A DNA stretch of 64,000 bases. Source: Prauserella endophytica (GTDB lineage: Bacteria > Actinomycetota > Actinomycetes > Mycobacteriales > Pseudonocardiaceae). A program made the translations under genes and the position numbers. Of the stretch, positions 55,912 through 64,000 are shown in pieces (position 1 is the stretch's first letter; each line of letters begins with the position of its first letter). The stretch lies in the NCBI RefSeq assembly GCF_005146945.1, contig NZ_SWMS01000001.1:310001-374000 (forward strand), given 5' to 3'. The notes below the pieces were generated by a model. The model saw nothing but the letters and a program-made list of their open reading frames with translations. It was not told where the DNA came from and searched no databases.

Positions 55912-56553
55912 ATGCGCGTACTGGTCGTCGACAACTACGACAGCTTCGTCTACAACCTGGTGCAGTACCTGGCGCAGCTCGGCGCCGACTGCACGGTGTG
56001 GCGTAACGACGTCGTCGACCTCGACGCGATCGGCGACTTCGACGCCGTGCTGGTCTCGCCGGGGCCCGGCACGCCGGAACGGGCGGGACAGAGCATCGAC
56101 GTGGTGCGGCGCTGCGCCGACGAGCGCGTGCCGATGCTCGGGGTGTGCCTCGGTCACCAGGCCATCGGCGTCGCGTGGGGCGCGACCGTCGACAGGGCCC
56201 ACGAGCTGCTGCACGGCAAGACCAGCCAGGTGGAGCATTCCGGCACGGGCGTCCTCGCCGGACTGCCGAGCCCGTTCACGGCCACCCGTTACCACTCGCT
56301 CACCGTGCTGCCCGAGACGATCCCCGACTCCTTCGAGGTCACCGGCCGCACGGCGTCCGGCGTGGTCATGGGCATGCGACACCGCGAGCTTCCCATCGAG
56401 GGCGTGCAGTTCCACCCCGAGTCGGTGCTCACCGAGGGCGGGCACCGAATGCTCGCCAACTGGCTGGCCTCCGCGGGCCACCCGGCGCCGGACCACGTGG
56501 TCGACCAGCTCGAACGGGCCACCCGCGCCCTGCAGAAGGCCGCCGTCGCCTGA
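55912..56553 (+). CDS. Anthranilate/aminodeoxychorismate synthase component II (glutamine amidotransferase)
   Basis: The 213-residue class I glutaminase has MRVLVVDNYDSFVYNLVQYL, the nucleophile in LGVCLGHQAIGVAWG, the oxyanion SPGPGTPERAG and the catalytic His/Glu in GVQFHPESVLTEGG. It supplies ammonia to TrpE or PabB; the origin-proximal mycobacterial homologue (Rv0013) is called TrpG. TACGCT ends six bases before the ATG, so a leaderless start is favoured over an ATG at 55885. Confidence 0.92.
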   Translation: MRVLVVDNYDSFVYNLVQYLAQLGADCTVWRNDVVDLDAIGDFDAVLVSPGPGTPERAGQSIDVVRRCADERVPMLGVCLGHQAIGVAWGATVDRAHELLHGKTSQVEHSGTGVLAGLPSPFTATRYHSLTVLPETIPDSFEVTGRTASGVVMGMRHRELPIEGVQFHPESVLTEGGHRMLANWLASAGHPAPDHVVDQLERATRALQKAAVA

Positions 56554-56620
56554 CACCGCCGGCGCCGACGACCCAGCGCAGCGGCTCGCGCCGGTGCTGC
56601 TGGTGACCCCGCTCATGACA

Positions 56621-56655
56621 ACGGCGGTCACACTCGTGCTGAGTGCGACCGCCGT
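56621..56655. terminator. Bidirectional terminator
   Basis: ACGGCGGTC/GACCGCCGT arms with inner CACTC/GAGTG pairing form a 14-bp stem with a GTGCT loop between the convergent amidotransferase and pknB genes. Confidence 0.8.
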
Positions 56656-56676
56656 GTCGGTCAGGGTCCGCTTGGC

Positions 56677-58656
56677 CTAGGGAAAGCCGGGGATCCCGGG
56701 TTCGGTCTCGGTCTCCGAGGTCTCCGTCGAGCCCTCGTCGTCCTCACCGATGATCAGCGTGATGGGCTGGCTCTTCGTGATCGTCGAGCCCGCGGACGGG
56801 TTGGTGTTGACCACCTTCCCCACGTCGCTGTTGTCGTCGACCGGCTCGGTCTGCGTGGAGATGTCGCCGCTCCAGCCTGCCCGCTGCAGCTCGCGGATGG
56901 CCTGGTCCTCGGTCATGCCGGACAGGTCGGGCATCTGGATCTGCTGTCCCGAGCCGTTGGAGACGTCCAGCGTGATCGTGGTGCCGGGGGCGAACTCGCC
57001 ACCGTTGGGCGTCTGGTTGACCACGATGCCGGCCTCCGAGGAGGAGTCGACGTCGTTGCGGACCACCTGGAAGCCCGCGTCCTCGAGCCCGGCCTTCGCC
57101 TTGTCGAACGGCTCACCGGTGTAGTTGGGCACAGCGATGGTCTCGGGGGCCTTGCCGATCGAGATGCGGACCGAGGAGCCCTTCTCGACCTGGTCGCCCG
57201 GGCCGGGGGTCTGGTCCACCACCTTGCCGATCATCGACTCGTCGTCGACCTCGATCTCCACCACGTTCTGGTCGAGCGTCAGCCCGACCCGCTGCAGCTC
57301 GGCCTCGGCGCCGCTGCGGTCCCGGCCCGACAGGTCGGGCACCTCCACCTGCTCCGGCGCGACGCCGACGCTCAGCACGATCTGGGTGGTGGGCGCGATG
57401 CGCTCGCTGGCGGCCGGGTTGGTGCTGATCACCTTGCCGATGTCGTCGGGCCCGCAGTTCGGCTCCTGGCCGGAGCCGTCGCGGCAGACGACGTTCTCCT
57501 GGCGGAAGTTGCTGAAGCCCTCGTCGCGCAACTGAGCCGTCGCCCGGTCGTAGGTCTGCCCCACGACGTTGGGCACGGCGCGCAGCTCGGGGTCGCTCTT
57601 GAAGGCGCCCATGATCCACGCGATGAACAGGGCCGCCGCGGCGAGCAGCACCACCAGTCCCGCGATGAGCCACCGCTTCTTGCGCTTGCGGCGGGCCTCC
57701 TCCTCGGCGTCGTAGGCGTCGGGGTCGTAGTCGTCGTAGGCGTCCGGCTGCTGGCGGGTCGCGTTGAGCACCTGGGTGCGCTCGTCGTCGGACATCACCA
57801 TCGGCGCCGACGGACGCTGGCCGGACAGCGTCCGGACCAGGTCGGAGCGCATCTCGGCGGCGGACTGGTACCGGTTGGCTGCACCCTTCGACAGCGCCTT
57901 GAGCACCACGGCGTCCAGCTCGGGCGACACCGCCGGGTTGACCGCGGACGGCGGCTTCGGGTCCTCCCTGACGTGCTGGTAGGCCACCGCGACCGGGGAG
58001 TCACCCGTGAACGGCGGCTCGCCCGTGACCAGCTCGTAGAGCACGCAGCCCGCCGCGTAGACGTCACTGCGCGCGTCCACCTGCTCGCCACGCGCCTGTT
58101 CGGGGGAGAGGTACTGGGCGGTTCCGATCACGGCCGCGGTCTGGGTCATGGCGGCCTGGCCGTCGTGCACGGCGCGGGCGATACCGAAGTCCATCACCTT
58201 GACGGCGCCGTTGCGGGTGATCATCACGTTCGCCGGCTTGACGTCGCGGTGGATGATGCCGTGCCGGTGAGAGAAGTCCAGCGCGGCGCAGACGTCTGCC
58301 ATGACCTCCATGGCCCGCTTCTGCGACATCGGACCCTCGGTCTTGACGATGTCGCGAAGCGTCCTGCCCTCGACGTACTCCATCACGATGTAGGGCAACG
58401 GGCCGTACTCGGTGTCGGCCTCGCCCGTGTCGTAGACGGCGACGATCGCGGGATGGTTCAGAGCGGCCGCGTTCTGCGCCTCGCGCCGGAACCGTTCCTG
58501 GAACTGGGGATCACGCGCCAGATCGGCACGCAGGATCTTCACGGCCACCTCGCGGCCGAGCCGCACGTCGTGGCCGTGATGGACCTCGGACATGCCACCG
58601 TAGCCGAGCGTGTCGCCCAGCTCATAGCGGTTCGAGAGCAGTCGGGGTGCGCTCAT
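56677..58656 (-). CDS. pknB: Serine/threonine protein kinase PknB
   Basis: The 659-residue kinase has Gly-loop [14 protein letters not shown], Lys in [14 protein letters not shown], catalytic [11 protein letters not shown] and DFGIARAV, and an activation loop with the TxT-type [21 protein letters not shown] single membrane helix (residues about 330-352) leads to four PASTA repeats that bind muropeptides and lipid II. It controls cell growth through CwlM, MurJ partner and division proteins. The ATG chosen gives the canonical [14 protein letters not shown] start. Confidence 0.97.
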   Translation of the reverse strand: MSAPRLLSNRYELGDTLGYGGMSEVHHGHDVRLGREVAVKILRADLARDPQFQERFRREAQNAAALNHPAIVAVYDTGEADTEYGPLPYIVMEYVEGRTLRDIVKTEGPMSQKRAMEVMADVCAALDFSHRHGIIHRDVKPANVMITRNGAVKVMDFGIARAVHDGQAAMTQTAAVIGTAQYLSPEQARGEQVDARSDVYAAGCVLYELVTGEPPFTGDSPVAVAYQHVREDPKPPSAVNPAVSPELDAVVLKALSKGAANRYQSAAEMRSDLVRTLSGQRPSAPMVMSDDERTQVLNATRQQPDAYDDYDPDAYDAEEEARRKRKKRWLIAGLVVLLAAAALFIAWIMGAFKSDPELRAVPNVVGQTYDRATAQLRDEGFSNFRQENVVCRDGSGQEPNCGPDDIGKVISTNPAASERIAPTTQIVLSVGVAPEQVEVPDLSGRDRSGAEAELQRVGLTLDQNVVEIEVDDESMIGKVVDQTPGPGDQVEKGSSVRISIGKAPETIAVPNYTGEPFDKAKAGLEDAGFQVVRNDVDSSSEAGIVVNQTPNGGEFAPGTTITLDVSNGSGQQIQMPDLSGMTEDQAIRELQRAGWSGDISTQTEPVDDNSDVGKVVNTNPSAGSTITKSQPITLIIGEDDEGSTETSETETEPGIPGFP

Positions 58657-58724
58657 TGCTCGGTGCCGTTCCATTCCGTCAGTGCCTTCTCCAACGCGCG
58701 AATGCGATCACGCCTAGCTGCCAT
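58653..58724 (-). CDS. Possible 23-aa upstream ORF coupled to pknB
   Basis: The frame reads [23 protein letters not shown] and stops in an ATGA overlap with the pknB start, in the 75-bp gap after pknA. It may serve mainly for translational coupling. The initiation signal is weak and no family is recognised. Confidence 0.35.
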   Translation of the reverse strand: MAARRDRIRALEKALTEWNGTEQ

Positions 58725-58731
58725 CGCCGCA

Positions 58732-59961
58732 TCACCCGCGGTCATCCATCAGCAGCCTGCCCATCATTCGTTCCAAGCCGTCCTCTTCCGGTGAACGCTC
58801 ACCGGCACCGGACCAGTTGTCCCGTATGCCCGGCGAATCGCTCTGCAGCCGGCCGGGGGTGGCCGGATCGCCGTCCTGCCGGAGCAGCACCGTCAGTAAC
58901 ACCGTCACCACGGCGACGAGCAGTACGAGCGCCAGCGAGAGCAGTATCCACAACCCGGCGGGCCTCCGCCGCTGTTGTGGCATGGCGTGGGGGACCGGTG
59001 CGCCGCCGGTCGGAGGGGCCACCGGCTGCATCGAGGGATGCGAACCGGGCCCGACGGGCGTGACGGGGTTCACCGGCCCCATCGGGGCCGGCTGGTATCC
59101 CGCTCCGACAAGGCCCGACGGCGTCGGCAGCGGCTGACCTGCGCGTACGGCGGCGACCGCGGCCGCGAACTCGCCGCCCGTGGCGTAGCGCTGGCGTGGG
59201 TCCTTGACGAGTGTCGCCTCGATCACAGCACGGGCGCCCGGCGGCACGTCCGGCGGCAGCGGCGGCGGCAGGTCCCTGATGTGCATCATGGCGACCGTCA
59301 CGGCGTTCTCGGAGAGAAACGGCCTTCGGCCCGCGAGGCACTCGTAGCCGCACACGGCGAGCGAGTACACGTCGCTGCCCGGCTCCGCGTCGTGTCCGAG
59401 CGCCTGCTCCGGGGCGATGTAGTGCGCGGTGCCCATCACCATGCCGGAGCGGGTCACTGGCGCGGCGTGCGCCGCCTTCGCGATGCCGAAGTCGGTGAGC
59501 TTCACCGTGCCCGACGGCGTGACCAGGATGTTGCCCGGCTTGACGTCGCGGTGCACGAGCCCGCGCTCGTGCGCGGCCTGCAGCGCGTTGCCGGCCTGCT
59601 CCAGGATGTCGAGCGTGCGCTCGGCGGAGATGCGGCCCTCGCGGGCGAGGATGCCCGCCAGCGGCTCTCCCTCGACCATCTCCATGACCAGGAACGCGAT
59701 GGAGTGCTCACCCGCGAGCGTCTCGCCGTAGTCGTGCACGCCCGCGATGTTCTGGTGGTTCAGCGAGGCGGTGGTCCTGGCCTCGGTGCGAAACCGGTGC
59801 AGGAACTCGGCGTCGCCCGAGAGTTCGGCCTTGAGGATCTTCACCGCGACGGTGCGGTCGAGCCGGGTGTCGCTGGCCTCCCAGACCTCGCCCATTCCTC
59901 CGACGGCGATGCGGCTGGCGAGGCGGTATCGCTCCGCGATGAGTTGCCCCGACGACAGCAT
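58732..59961 (-). CDS. pknA: Serine/threonine protein kinase PknA
   Basis: The 409-residue kinase has Gly-loop [14 protein letters not shown], Lys in [37 protein letters not shown] and [16 protein letters not shown] Pro-rich linker precedes one membrane helix ([20 protein letters not shown]) and a short external tail without PASTA domains. It works with PknB in control of growth and division. It is 3 bp downstream of pbpA. Confidence 0.96.
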   Translation of the reverse strand: MLSSGQLIAERYRLASRIAVGGMGEVWEASDTRLDRTVAVKILKAELSGDAEFLHRFRTEARTTASLNHQNIAGVHDYGETLAGEHSIAFLVMEMVEGEPLAGILAREGRISAERTLDILEQAGNALQAAHERGLVHRDVKPGNILVTPSGTVKLTDFGIAKAAHAAPVTRSGMVMGTAHYIAPEQALGHDAEPGSDVYSLAVCGYECLAGRRPFLSENAVTVAMMHIRDLPPPLPPDVPPGARAVIEATLVKDPRQRYATGGEFAAAVAAVRAGQPLPTPSGLVGAGYQPAPMGPVNPVTPVGPGSHPSMQPVAPPTGGAPVPHAMPQQRRRPAGLWILLSLALVLLVAVVTVLLTVLLRQDGDPATPGRLQSDSPGIRDNWSGAGERSPEEDGLERMMGRLLMDDRG

Positions 59962-59964
59962 CGG

Positions 59965-61434
59965 CTACCCACCCCCGAGGGCGGCGGCGATGGTGGACCT
60001 CGCGATCTCGGCGGCCACGGTGCCACCGGTGGCGGCGAGCCCTCGGTTACCGCCGGACTCGACGATCACGGCGACGGCGATCTGCGGGTCGTCGTGCGGC
60101 GCGAACGCGGTGTACCAGGCGTGCGGCGGCGTCGCCTTCGGGTCGGTGCCGTGCTCGGCGGTCCCCGTCTTCGAAGCGATCTTCAGCGACTCGTCCTTGC
60201 CGCCGCCGCTGGTGTTCGCCTCCGACTGGATCATCATGTCGGTCAGCGCCTGGGCGTTCTCCGCCGACATGGCGGGCTCGCCGGTGAGCTCCTCGGGGCC
60301 GAACTCCTCGATCGTCGACAGGTCGGGGGCGAGCAGCGCCTTGATGAGCTGCGGCTTCATGGCCACGCCGTCGTTGGCGACCGTCGCCGCCAGCAGCGCG
60401 TCCTGCAGCGGGGTCAGCCGGACGTCTCGCTGGCCGATGCCGCTCTGGTACAGCGCGGCCTCGCTCTCGAGGTCGCCGAGGCCGGACGGCACCACGCCCA
60501 TCGGGATCGCCAGGTCGTCCATGCCGATGCCGAAGTTCGCGGCGGTGGCCTCGAGCTTCTCCTTGCCCAGCTGACCGGCGATCTCGGCGAACGCGGTGTT
60601 GCACGAATACTTCAGCGCGTCGGCCAGCGTGCTGCCGGGGCAGGTGGCGCCGCCGTAGTTCTCCAGCGTGGTGCTGGTGCCGGGCAGGGTGGTCTCGGCC
60701 GCGCTGGTGACGCCGCTGTCGGCGGTCATGCCGTTCTCCAGCGCCGCGGCGGTCGTGACGATCTTGAACGTGGAGCCGGGCGGGTACGTCTCGCGGATCG
60801 CCCTGTTCAGCATCGGGTTGGCCGGGTCCTCGGTGAACGCCGTCCACGCCTCCTGCTGCTCCTCGGCGTCGTGCGAGGCGAGCTTGCCGGGGTCGTAGGA
60901 CGGCGTGGAGACCATGGCGAGGATGTCGCCGGTCTTCGGGTCCAGCGCCACGACCGAGCCCGTGTAGCCGTTCTGGACCATCGCGTTGTAGGCGGCCTCC
61001 TGCACCGAGGGCCGCACGGTGAGCCGCACGTTGCCGCCGCGCGGGTCGCGGCCGGTGATCATGTCGGAGAGCCTGCGCACGAACAGCCGCGGATCGGAGC
61101 CGTTGAGGAACTCGTCCTCGGAGCGCTCGAGGCCGCCTGCGCCGTACAGCACCGAGTAGTAGCCGGTGACCGGCGCGTACATCGGGCCGTTGAGGTACGT
61201 GCGCAGGAACTTCAGCTGGTCGTCGGTCGGCGTGACGCCGGCCAGCACCTGGCCGGCCTCCTCGGAGACGATCTTGCCGCGTTCGCGCGAGTACTCGTCG
61301 AGCAGCACCCGCGAGTTGCGGCTGTCGGTGCGGTAGTCGTCGGCCTGCACCACCTGGATGTAGGTGGCGTTGGCGAGCAGCAGCGTCACCATGACCAGCA
61401 TGGCGACGCCGACCTTGCGCAGCGGTGTGTTCAC
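59965..61434 (-). CDS. pbpA: Class B penicillin-binding protein (peptidoglycan transpeptidase) PbpA
   Basis: The 489-residue enzyme has an N-terminal membrane anchor (VGVAMLVMVTLLLANATYIQ), a dimerisation/PBP-dimer region and a transpeptidase domain with SxxK STFK (PPGSTFKIVTTAAAL), SxN SCN (KYSCNTAFAE) and KTG (ASKTGTAEHG). It crosslinks peptidoglycan with the RodA polymerase. The GTG start overlaps rodA by 4 bp (GTGA). Confidence 0.95.
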   Translation of the reverse strand: MNTPLRKVGVAMLVMVTLLLANATYIQVVQADDYRTDSRNSRVLLDEYSRERGKIVSEEAGQVLAGVTPTDDQLKFLRTYLNGPMYAPVTGYYSVLYGAGGLERSEDEFLNGSDPRLFVRRLSDMITGRDPRGGNVRLTVRPSVQEAAYNAMVQNGYTGSVVALDPKTGDILAMVSTPSYDPGKLASHDAEEQQEAWTAFTEDPANPMLNRAIRETYPPGSTFKIVTTAAALENGMTADSGVTSAAETTLPGTSTTLENYGGATCPGSTLADALKYSCNTAFAEIAGQLGKEKLEATAANFGIGMDDLAIPMGVVPSGLGDLESEAALYQSGIGQRDVRLTPLQDALLAATVANDGVAMKPQLIKALLAPDLSTIEEFGPEELTGEPAMSAENAQALTDMMIQSEANTSGGGKDESLKIASKTGTAEHGTDPKATPPHAWYTAFAPHDDPQIAVAVIVESGGNRGLAATGGTVAAEIARSTIAAALGGG

Positions 61435-62939
61435 GGCGTGCTCCCCCCATCGACGCCCGGCTGCGGCTGCCCCGCCGGGGGCCGCTGCACCATCACCGTG
61501 TGTGCCTCGGCCAGCGGCGCCTGCGGCTGCGGCTGCCTCGGCTTCGCGGGCTGCTGCGGGCGGCGTGCCGTGTCGCTGATCCGCAGCAGCAGCGCGACGA
61601 GGATGTAGTTCGCCAGCAGCGACGAACCACCGGCGGACAGCCACGGCGTCGTGACACCGGTCATCGGGATCAGCTTGGTGACCCCGCCGATGATCACGAA
61701 GATCTGCATGATGATCGCGAACGAGAGGCCGCCGCCGAGCAGCTTGCCGAACGTGTCCCGCACGGCCAGCGCACTGCGCATGCCGCGCATGGCGAGGATC
61801 AGGTACACCATCAGGATCGCGGCGAGCCCGACGAAGCCGAGCTCCTCGCCGAGCGCCGCGCTGATGAAGTCGGTGTTCGCCTCGGGGACGGTCTCCGGCC
61901 TGCCAGCGCCGAGGCCGGTGCCGAACACGCCGCCGGTGCCGAGCCCGAACAGGCCCTGCGCGATCTGGTAGCCACCGCCGGGTTCGTCGTACGTCGAGAG
62001 CGGGTCGATCCAGTTGGCGACGCGCTGCTGCACGTGGGTGAACAGCTGGTAGGCGATGAGCGCGCCGACGAAGAACATCGAGAGGCCGACGACCACCCAG
62101 ATGATCCGCTCGGTGGCGACGTAGAGCATCACCAGCACGATGCCGAAGAACAGCAGCGCGGTGCCGAGATCGCGCTGGAAGACGAGGATGCCGAGGCAGA
62201 CGACGGCGGCGATGATGATCGGTCCGAGGTCCCTTGCCCTCGGCAGCTCGATGCCCATCACCCGCTTACCCGCGGTCATGAAGAGGTCCCGCTTCGCGAC
62301 GAGGAACGACGCGAAGAAGATCATCAGCAGGATCTTGGCGAACTCACCGGGCTGGATCGAGAAGCCGGGCAGCTTCAGCCACACCTTCGCGCCGTTGACC
62401 TCGGACAGCGAGCTGGGCAGCAGCGCGGGCAGCGCGAGTGCCACGATGCCGATGAGGCCGAACGTGTACGCGTAGCGCGTGAGCGTGCGGTGGTCCTTCA
62501 CGACCACGAGCACGCCGAGGAAGAGGGCCAGCGCGAAGACCGTGAAAAGCACCTGCCTCGGCGCGCTGCCGGATGTCACCTCGCCGATGGCGATCGCTTC
62601 CTGCGCGTTGGCGAGGTCGATCCGGTAGATCATCACCAGGCCGAGCCCGTTGAGCAGCGCGACGCACGGCAGGATCAGCGGATCTGCGTAGGGCGCCCAG
62701 CGGCGCACCGCAAGGTGGGCGACGGCGAAGATCGCCAGGTAGGCGAGCCCGTACCAGACGATGGACCAGGACAGCTCCTGCTCCTGGTTCGCCTGTACCA
62801 GCACGAACGCCGACGTCACGATGAACGCGGCGAACGCCAGCAGCATCAGCTCCGTGCCCCGCCGCCTCGGCAGTTCGCGCGGCGGGTTCGTCGTGTACTG
62901 CTGGCCGACCGCGCCGGGGTTGCCTGCGGGTTGAGCCAT
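61431..62939 (-). CDS. rodA: SEDS peptidoglycan glycosyltransferase RodA (FtsW family)
   Basis: The 502-residue protein has about 12 membrane helices and SEDS motifs: GAKVWLKLPGFSIQPGEFAK, FQRDLGTALLFFGIVLVMLY, the catalytic-Asp region and AALGEELGFVGLAAILMVYL. It polymerises lipid II and pairs with PbpA. The 50-residue tail is Pro/Gln-rich. The ATG overlaps the pstP stop by one base (TGATG). Confidence 0.95.
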   Translation of the reverse strand: MAQPAGNPGAVGQQYTTNPPRELPRRRGTELMLLAFAAFIVTSAFVLVQANQEQELSWSIVWYGLAYLAIFAVAHLAVRRWAPYADPLILPCVALLNGLGLVMIYRIDLANAQEAIAIGEVTSGSAPRQVLFTVFALALFLGVLVVVKDHRTLTRYAYTFGLIGIVALALPALLPSSLSEVNGAKVWLKLPGFSIQPGEFAKILLMIFFASFLVAKRDLFMTAGKRVMGIELPRARDLGPIIIAAVVCLGILVFQRDLGTALLFFGIVLVMLYVATERIIWVVVGLSMFFVGALIAYQLFTHVQQRVANWIDPLSTYDEPGGGYQIAQGLFGLGTGGVFGTGLGAGRPETVPEANTDFISAALGEELGFVGLAAILMVYLILAMRGMRSALAVRDTFGKLLGGGLSFAIIMQIFVIIGGVTKLIPMTGVTTPWLSAGGSSLLANYILVALLLRISDTARRPQQPAKPRQPQPQAPLAEAHTVMVQRPPAGQPQPGVDGGSTP

Positions 62940-64000
62940 CAGTTACCGCCTGGGCTGGGCGCCGGGCGGCAGTCCACCCCCGGCTCCTGCCGACCCTGTT
63001 CCGGCGTCGTCGTCTCGGTCGGCTGGTTCTCGCCACTCGGTTGGCTACCGCCCTCGGGCCGGTTCTCGCCCGTTGGCTCCGGCGCCGCGTTGCCCTGGCC
63101 GATGCCGCCGATCACGCCGCCGCCCTGGGGCTGCTCCTCGTCGCAGATCTCCAGCATGTTGTTGCGACGGAGCGTGTCGATGTAGTCCCGCGACTCGGCG
63201 AGGCCGTCGCGCTTGACGGAGTTGCGCACGGCGACGCGCGCGTCCTGCTGCAGGTCCTGCAGGCGCAGCGGCTCGCACAGCGTGGCCTCGGGAGGGCAGG
63301 AGCCCTCCGCCTCGCGGTGCAGGTCGAAGCCGAGCACGCTGCCGGGAACGCCCTGGAAGATCACGACTTCCTCGTTCGAGCCCACGCCAACGTAGTACTG
63401 CCGCATGACGAAGTAGCGGGTGGCGATCGCGGCGGCCGCGAGCAGGATCAGCGCCAGGCCGAGTGCCACGAGGAGTCTGATCCGCTTACGGCGCTTCGCT
63501 TTTGGGTTTGGTGGCGGCTCCGTCGGCTCGAGCCGCTGTGGCTGGGTGGGGGGCGGCGCGGTGAGCGCCCTGGCGCGGGCCGCGGGAGAGTCGCCCTGGT
63601 GGCCCTCGTCGCTGCCGTCGCCGGCGGCACCACCCACGATGGGAGCGTCCTCGCCGAAGTCGATGTCCACGACGTCCGCGACGATCACCGTCACGTTGTC
63701 GGTGCCGCCGCCCTTGAGGGCGAGCTCGATCATCCGGTCCGCGCACTCCTGCGGGTCCGGGATCTGCATGGCCTCCGACAGCGTCTCGTTGCTGACCATG
63801 CCCGACAGGCCGTCGGAGCACAGCAGGTAGCGGTCCCCAGCCCGTGCCTCGCGGACCGTGAAGCTCGGCTCCACCTCGTGCCCGGTGAGGGCCTTGAGCA
63901 GCAGGGACCGCTGCGGGTGGGTCGCGGCCTCGTCCTCGGTGATCCGGCCCTGCTCGAGCAGCTCGTTGACGAAGCTGTCGTCGCGGGTGATCTGCGAGAA
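62939..64000 (-). CDS. pstP: PP2C-type protein phosphatase PstP (C-terminal part; cut by window edge)
   Basis: The visible 353 residues contain the end of the PP2C catalytic domain (DRYLLCSDGLSGMVSNETLS, GGGTDNVTVIVADVVDIDFG), a Pro-rich linker, one membrane helix (LLVALGLALILLAAAAIATR) and an external domain of about 190 residues ending in a disordered Pro/Gly/Glu tail. It dephosphorylates PknA/PknB and their targets. The N-terminus lies right of the window; fhaB/fhaA are expected next. Confidence 0.94.
   Translation of the reverse strand, partial: FSQITRDDSFVNELLEQGRITEDEAATHPQRSLLLKALTGHEVEPSFTVREARAGDRYLLCSDGLSGMVSNETLSEAMQIPDPQECADRMIELALKGGGTDNVTVIVADVVDIDFGEDAPIVGGAAGDGSDEGHQGDSPAARARALTAPPPTQPQRLEPTEPPPNPKAKRRKRIRLLVALGLALILLAAAAIATRYFVMRQYYVGVGSNEEVVIFQGVPGSVLGFDLHREAEGSCPPEATLCEPLRLQDLQQDARVAVRNSVKRDGLAESRDYIDTLRRNNMLEICDEEQPQGGGVIGGIGQGNAAPEPTGENRPEGGSQPSGENQPTETTTPEQGRQEPGVDCRPAPSPGGN

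Overview
The window is a high-GC actinobacterial chromosome segment that spans the replication origin. Gene order and protein signatures (split MurJ and pseudokinase, SigM, TrxBA, CwlM, ParAB, RsmG, Jag, YidC, RpmH, DnaA, DnaN, Gnd, RecF, DciA-like, GyrBA, CrgA, class E sortase, PknAB, PbpA, RodA, PstP) match the origin region of mycolata-related actinobacteria. The combination with DUF6049, DUF6918, DUF2020, DLW-39 and TNT-type proteins fits best with the Pseudonocardiaceae (Amycolatopsis, Saccharomonospora or Prauserella-like). I infer the family; I could not test it. There are no insertion sequences, phages, CRISPR arrays or rRNA genes.

Layout. 0-10 kb: the 5' part of leuS with a candidate leucine leader-peptide attenuator, a secreted phytase-like protein, SdpI, YqgE and MFS membrane genes, a YbaB-like/TNT-toxin-like pair, a sensor kinase coupled to the CCA-adding enzyme, and a Nudix hydrolase. 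10-20 kb: envelope and redox genes (DUF6049, MurJ, pseudokinase, SigM and anti-sigma, TrxB/TrxA from a SigR-like promoter, CwlM). 20-29 kb: a DnaA-box cluster, GNAT, an aminotransferase with a palindromic operator, a D-Ala-D-Ala ligase-like gene, then parB-parA-rsmG with parS sites and the jag-yidC-yidD-rnpA-rpmH operon. 29-43 kb: dnaA, an inserted LysR/EamA pair, oriC with its AT-rich tract, dnaN-gnd-recF-dciA-like, gyrB-gyrA, DUF3566. 43-54 kb: tRNA-Ile and tRNA-Ala, stress and small membrane proteins, an ABC exporter operon with a heptanucleotide repeat, lipoprotein, cyclophilin, rhomboid. 54-64 kb: crgA, sortase, an anthranilate/PABA synthase amidotransferase subunit, and the pknB-pknA-pbpA-rodA-pstP growth and division operon, cut by the window edge.

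The genes form three linked programmes: chromosome replication and segregation (DnaA, oriC, parS, ParAB, DnaN, RecF, gyrase), polar cell-wall growth and its Ser/Thr-kinase control (MurJ, pseudokinase, CwlM, PknA/B, PstP, RodA, PbpA, CrgA), and stress response (SigM, thioredoxin system, CsbD). The most notable points are the separation of dnaA from dnaN/oriC by a regulator/transporter pair, DnaA-box clusters outside oriC (including inside two coding regions), a possible phase-variable ABC exporter, a TNT-like protein that appears to carry its own immunity-like module and lacks a key glutamine, and several probable leaderless transcripts including the leuS leader.
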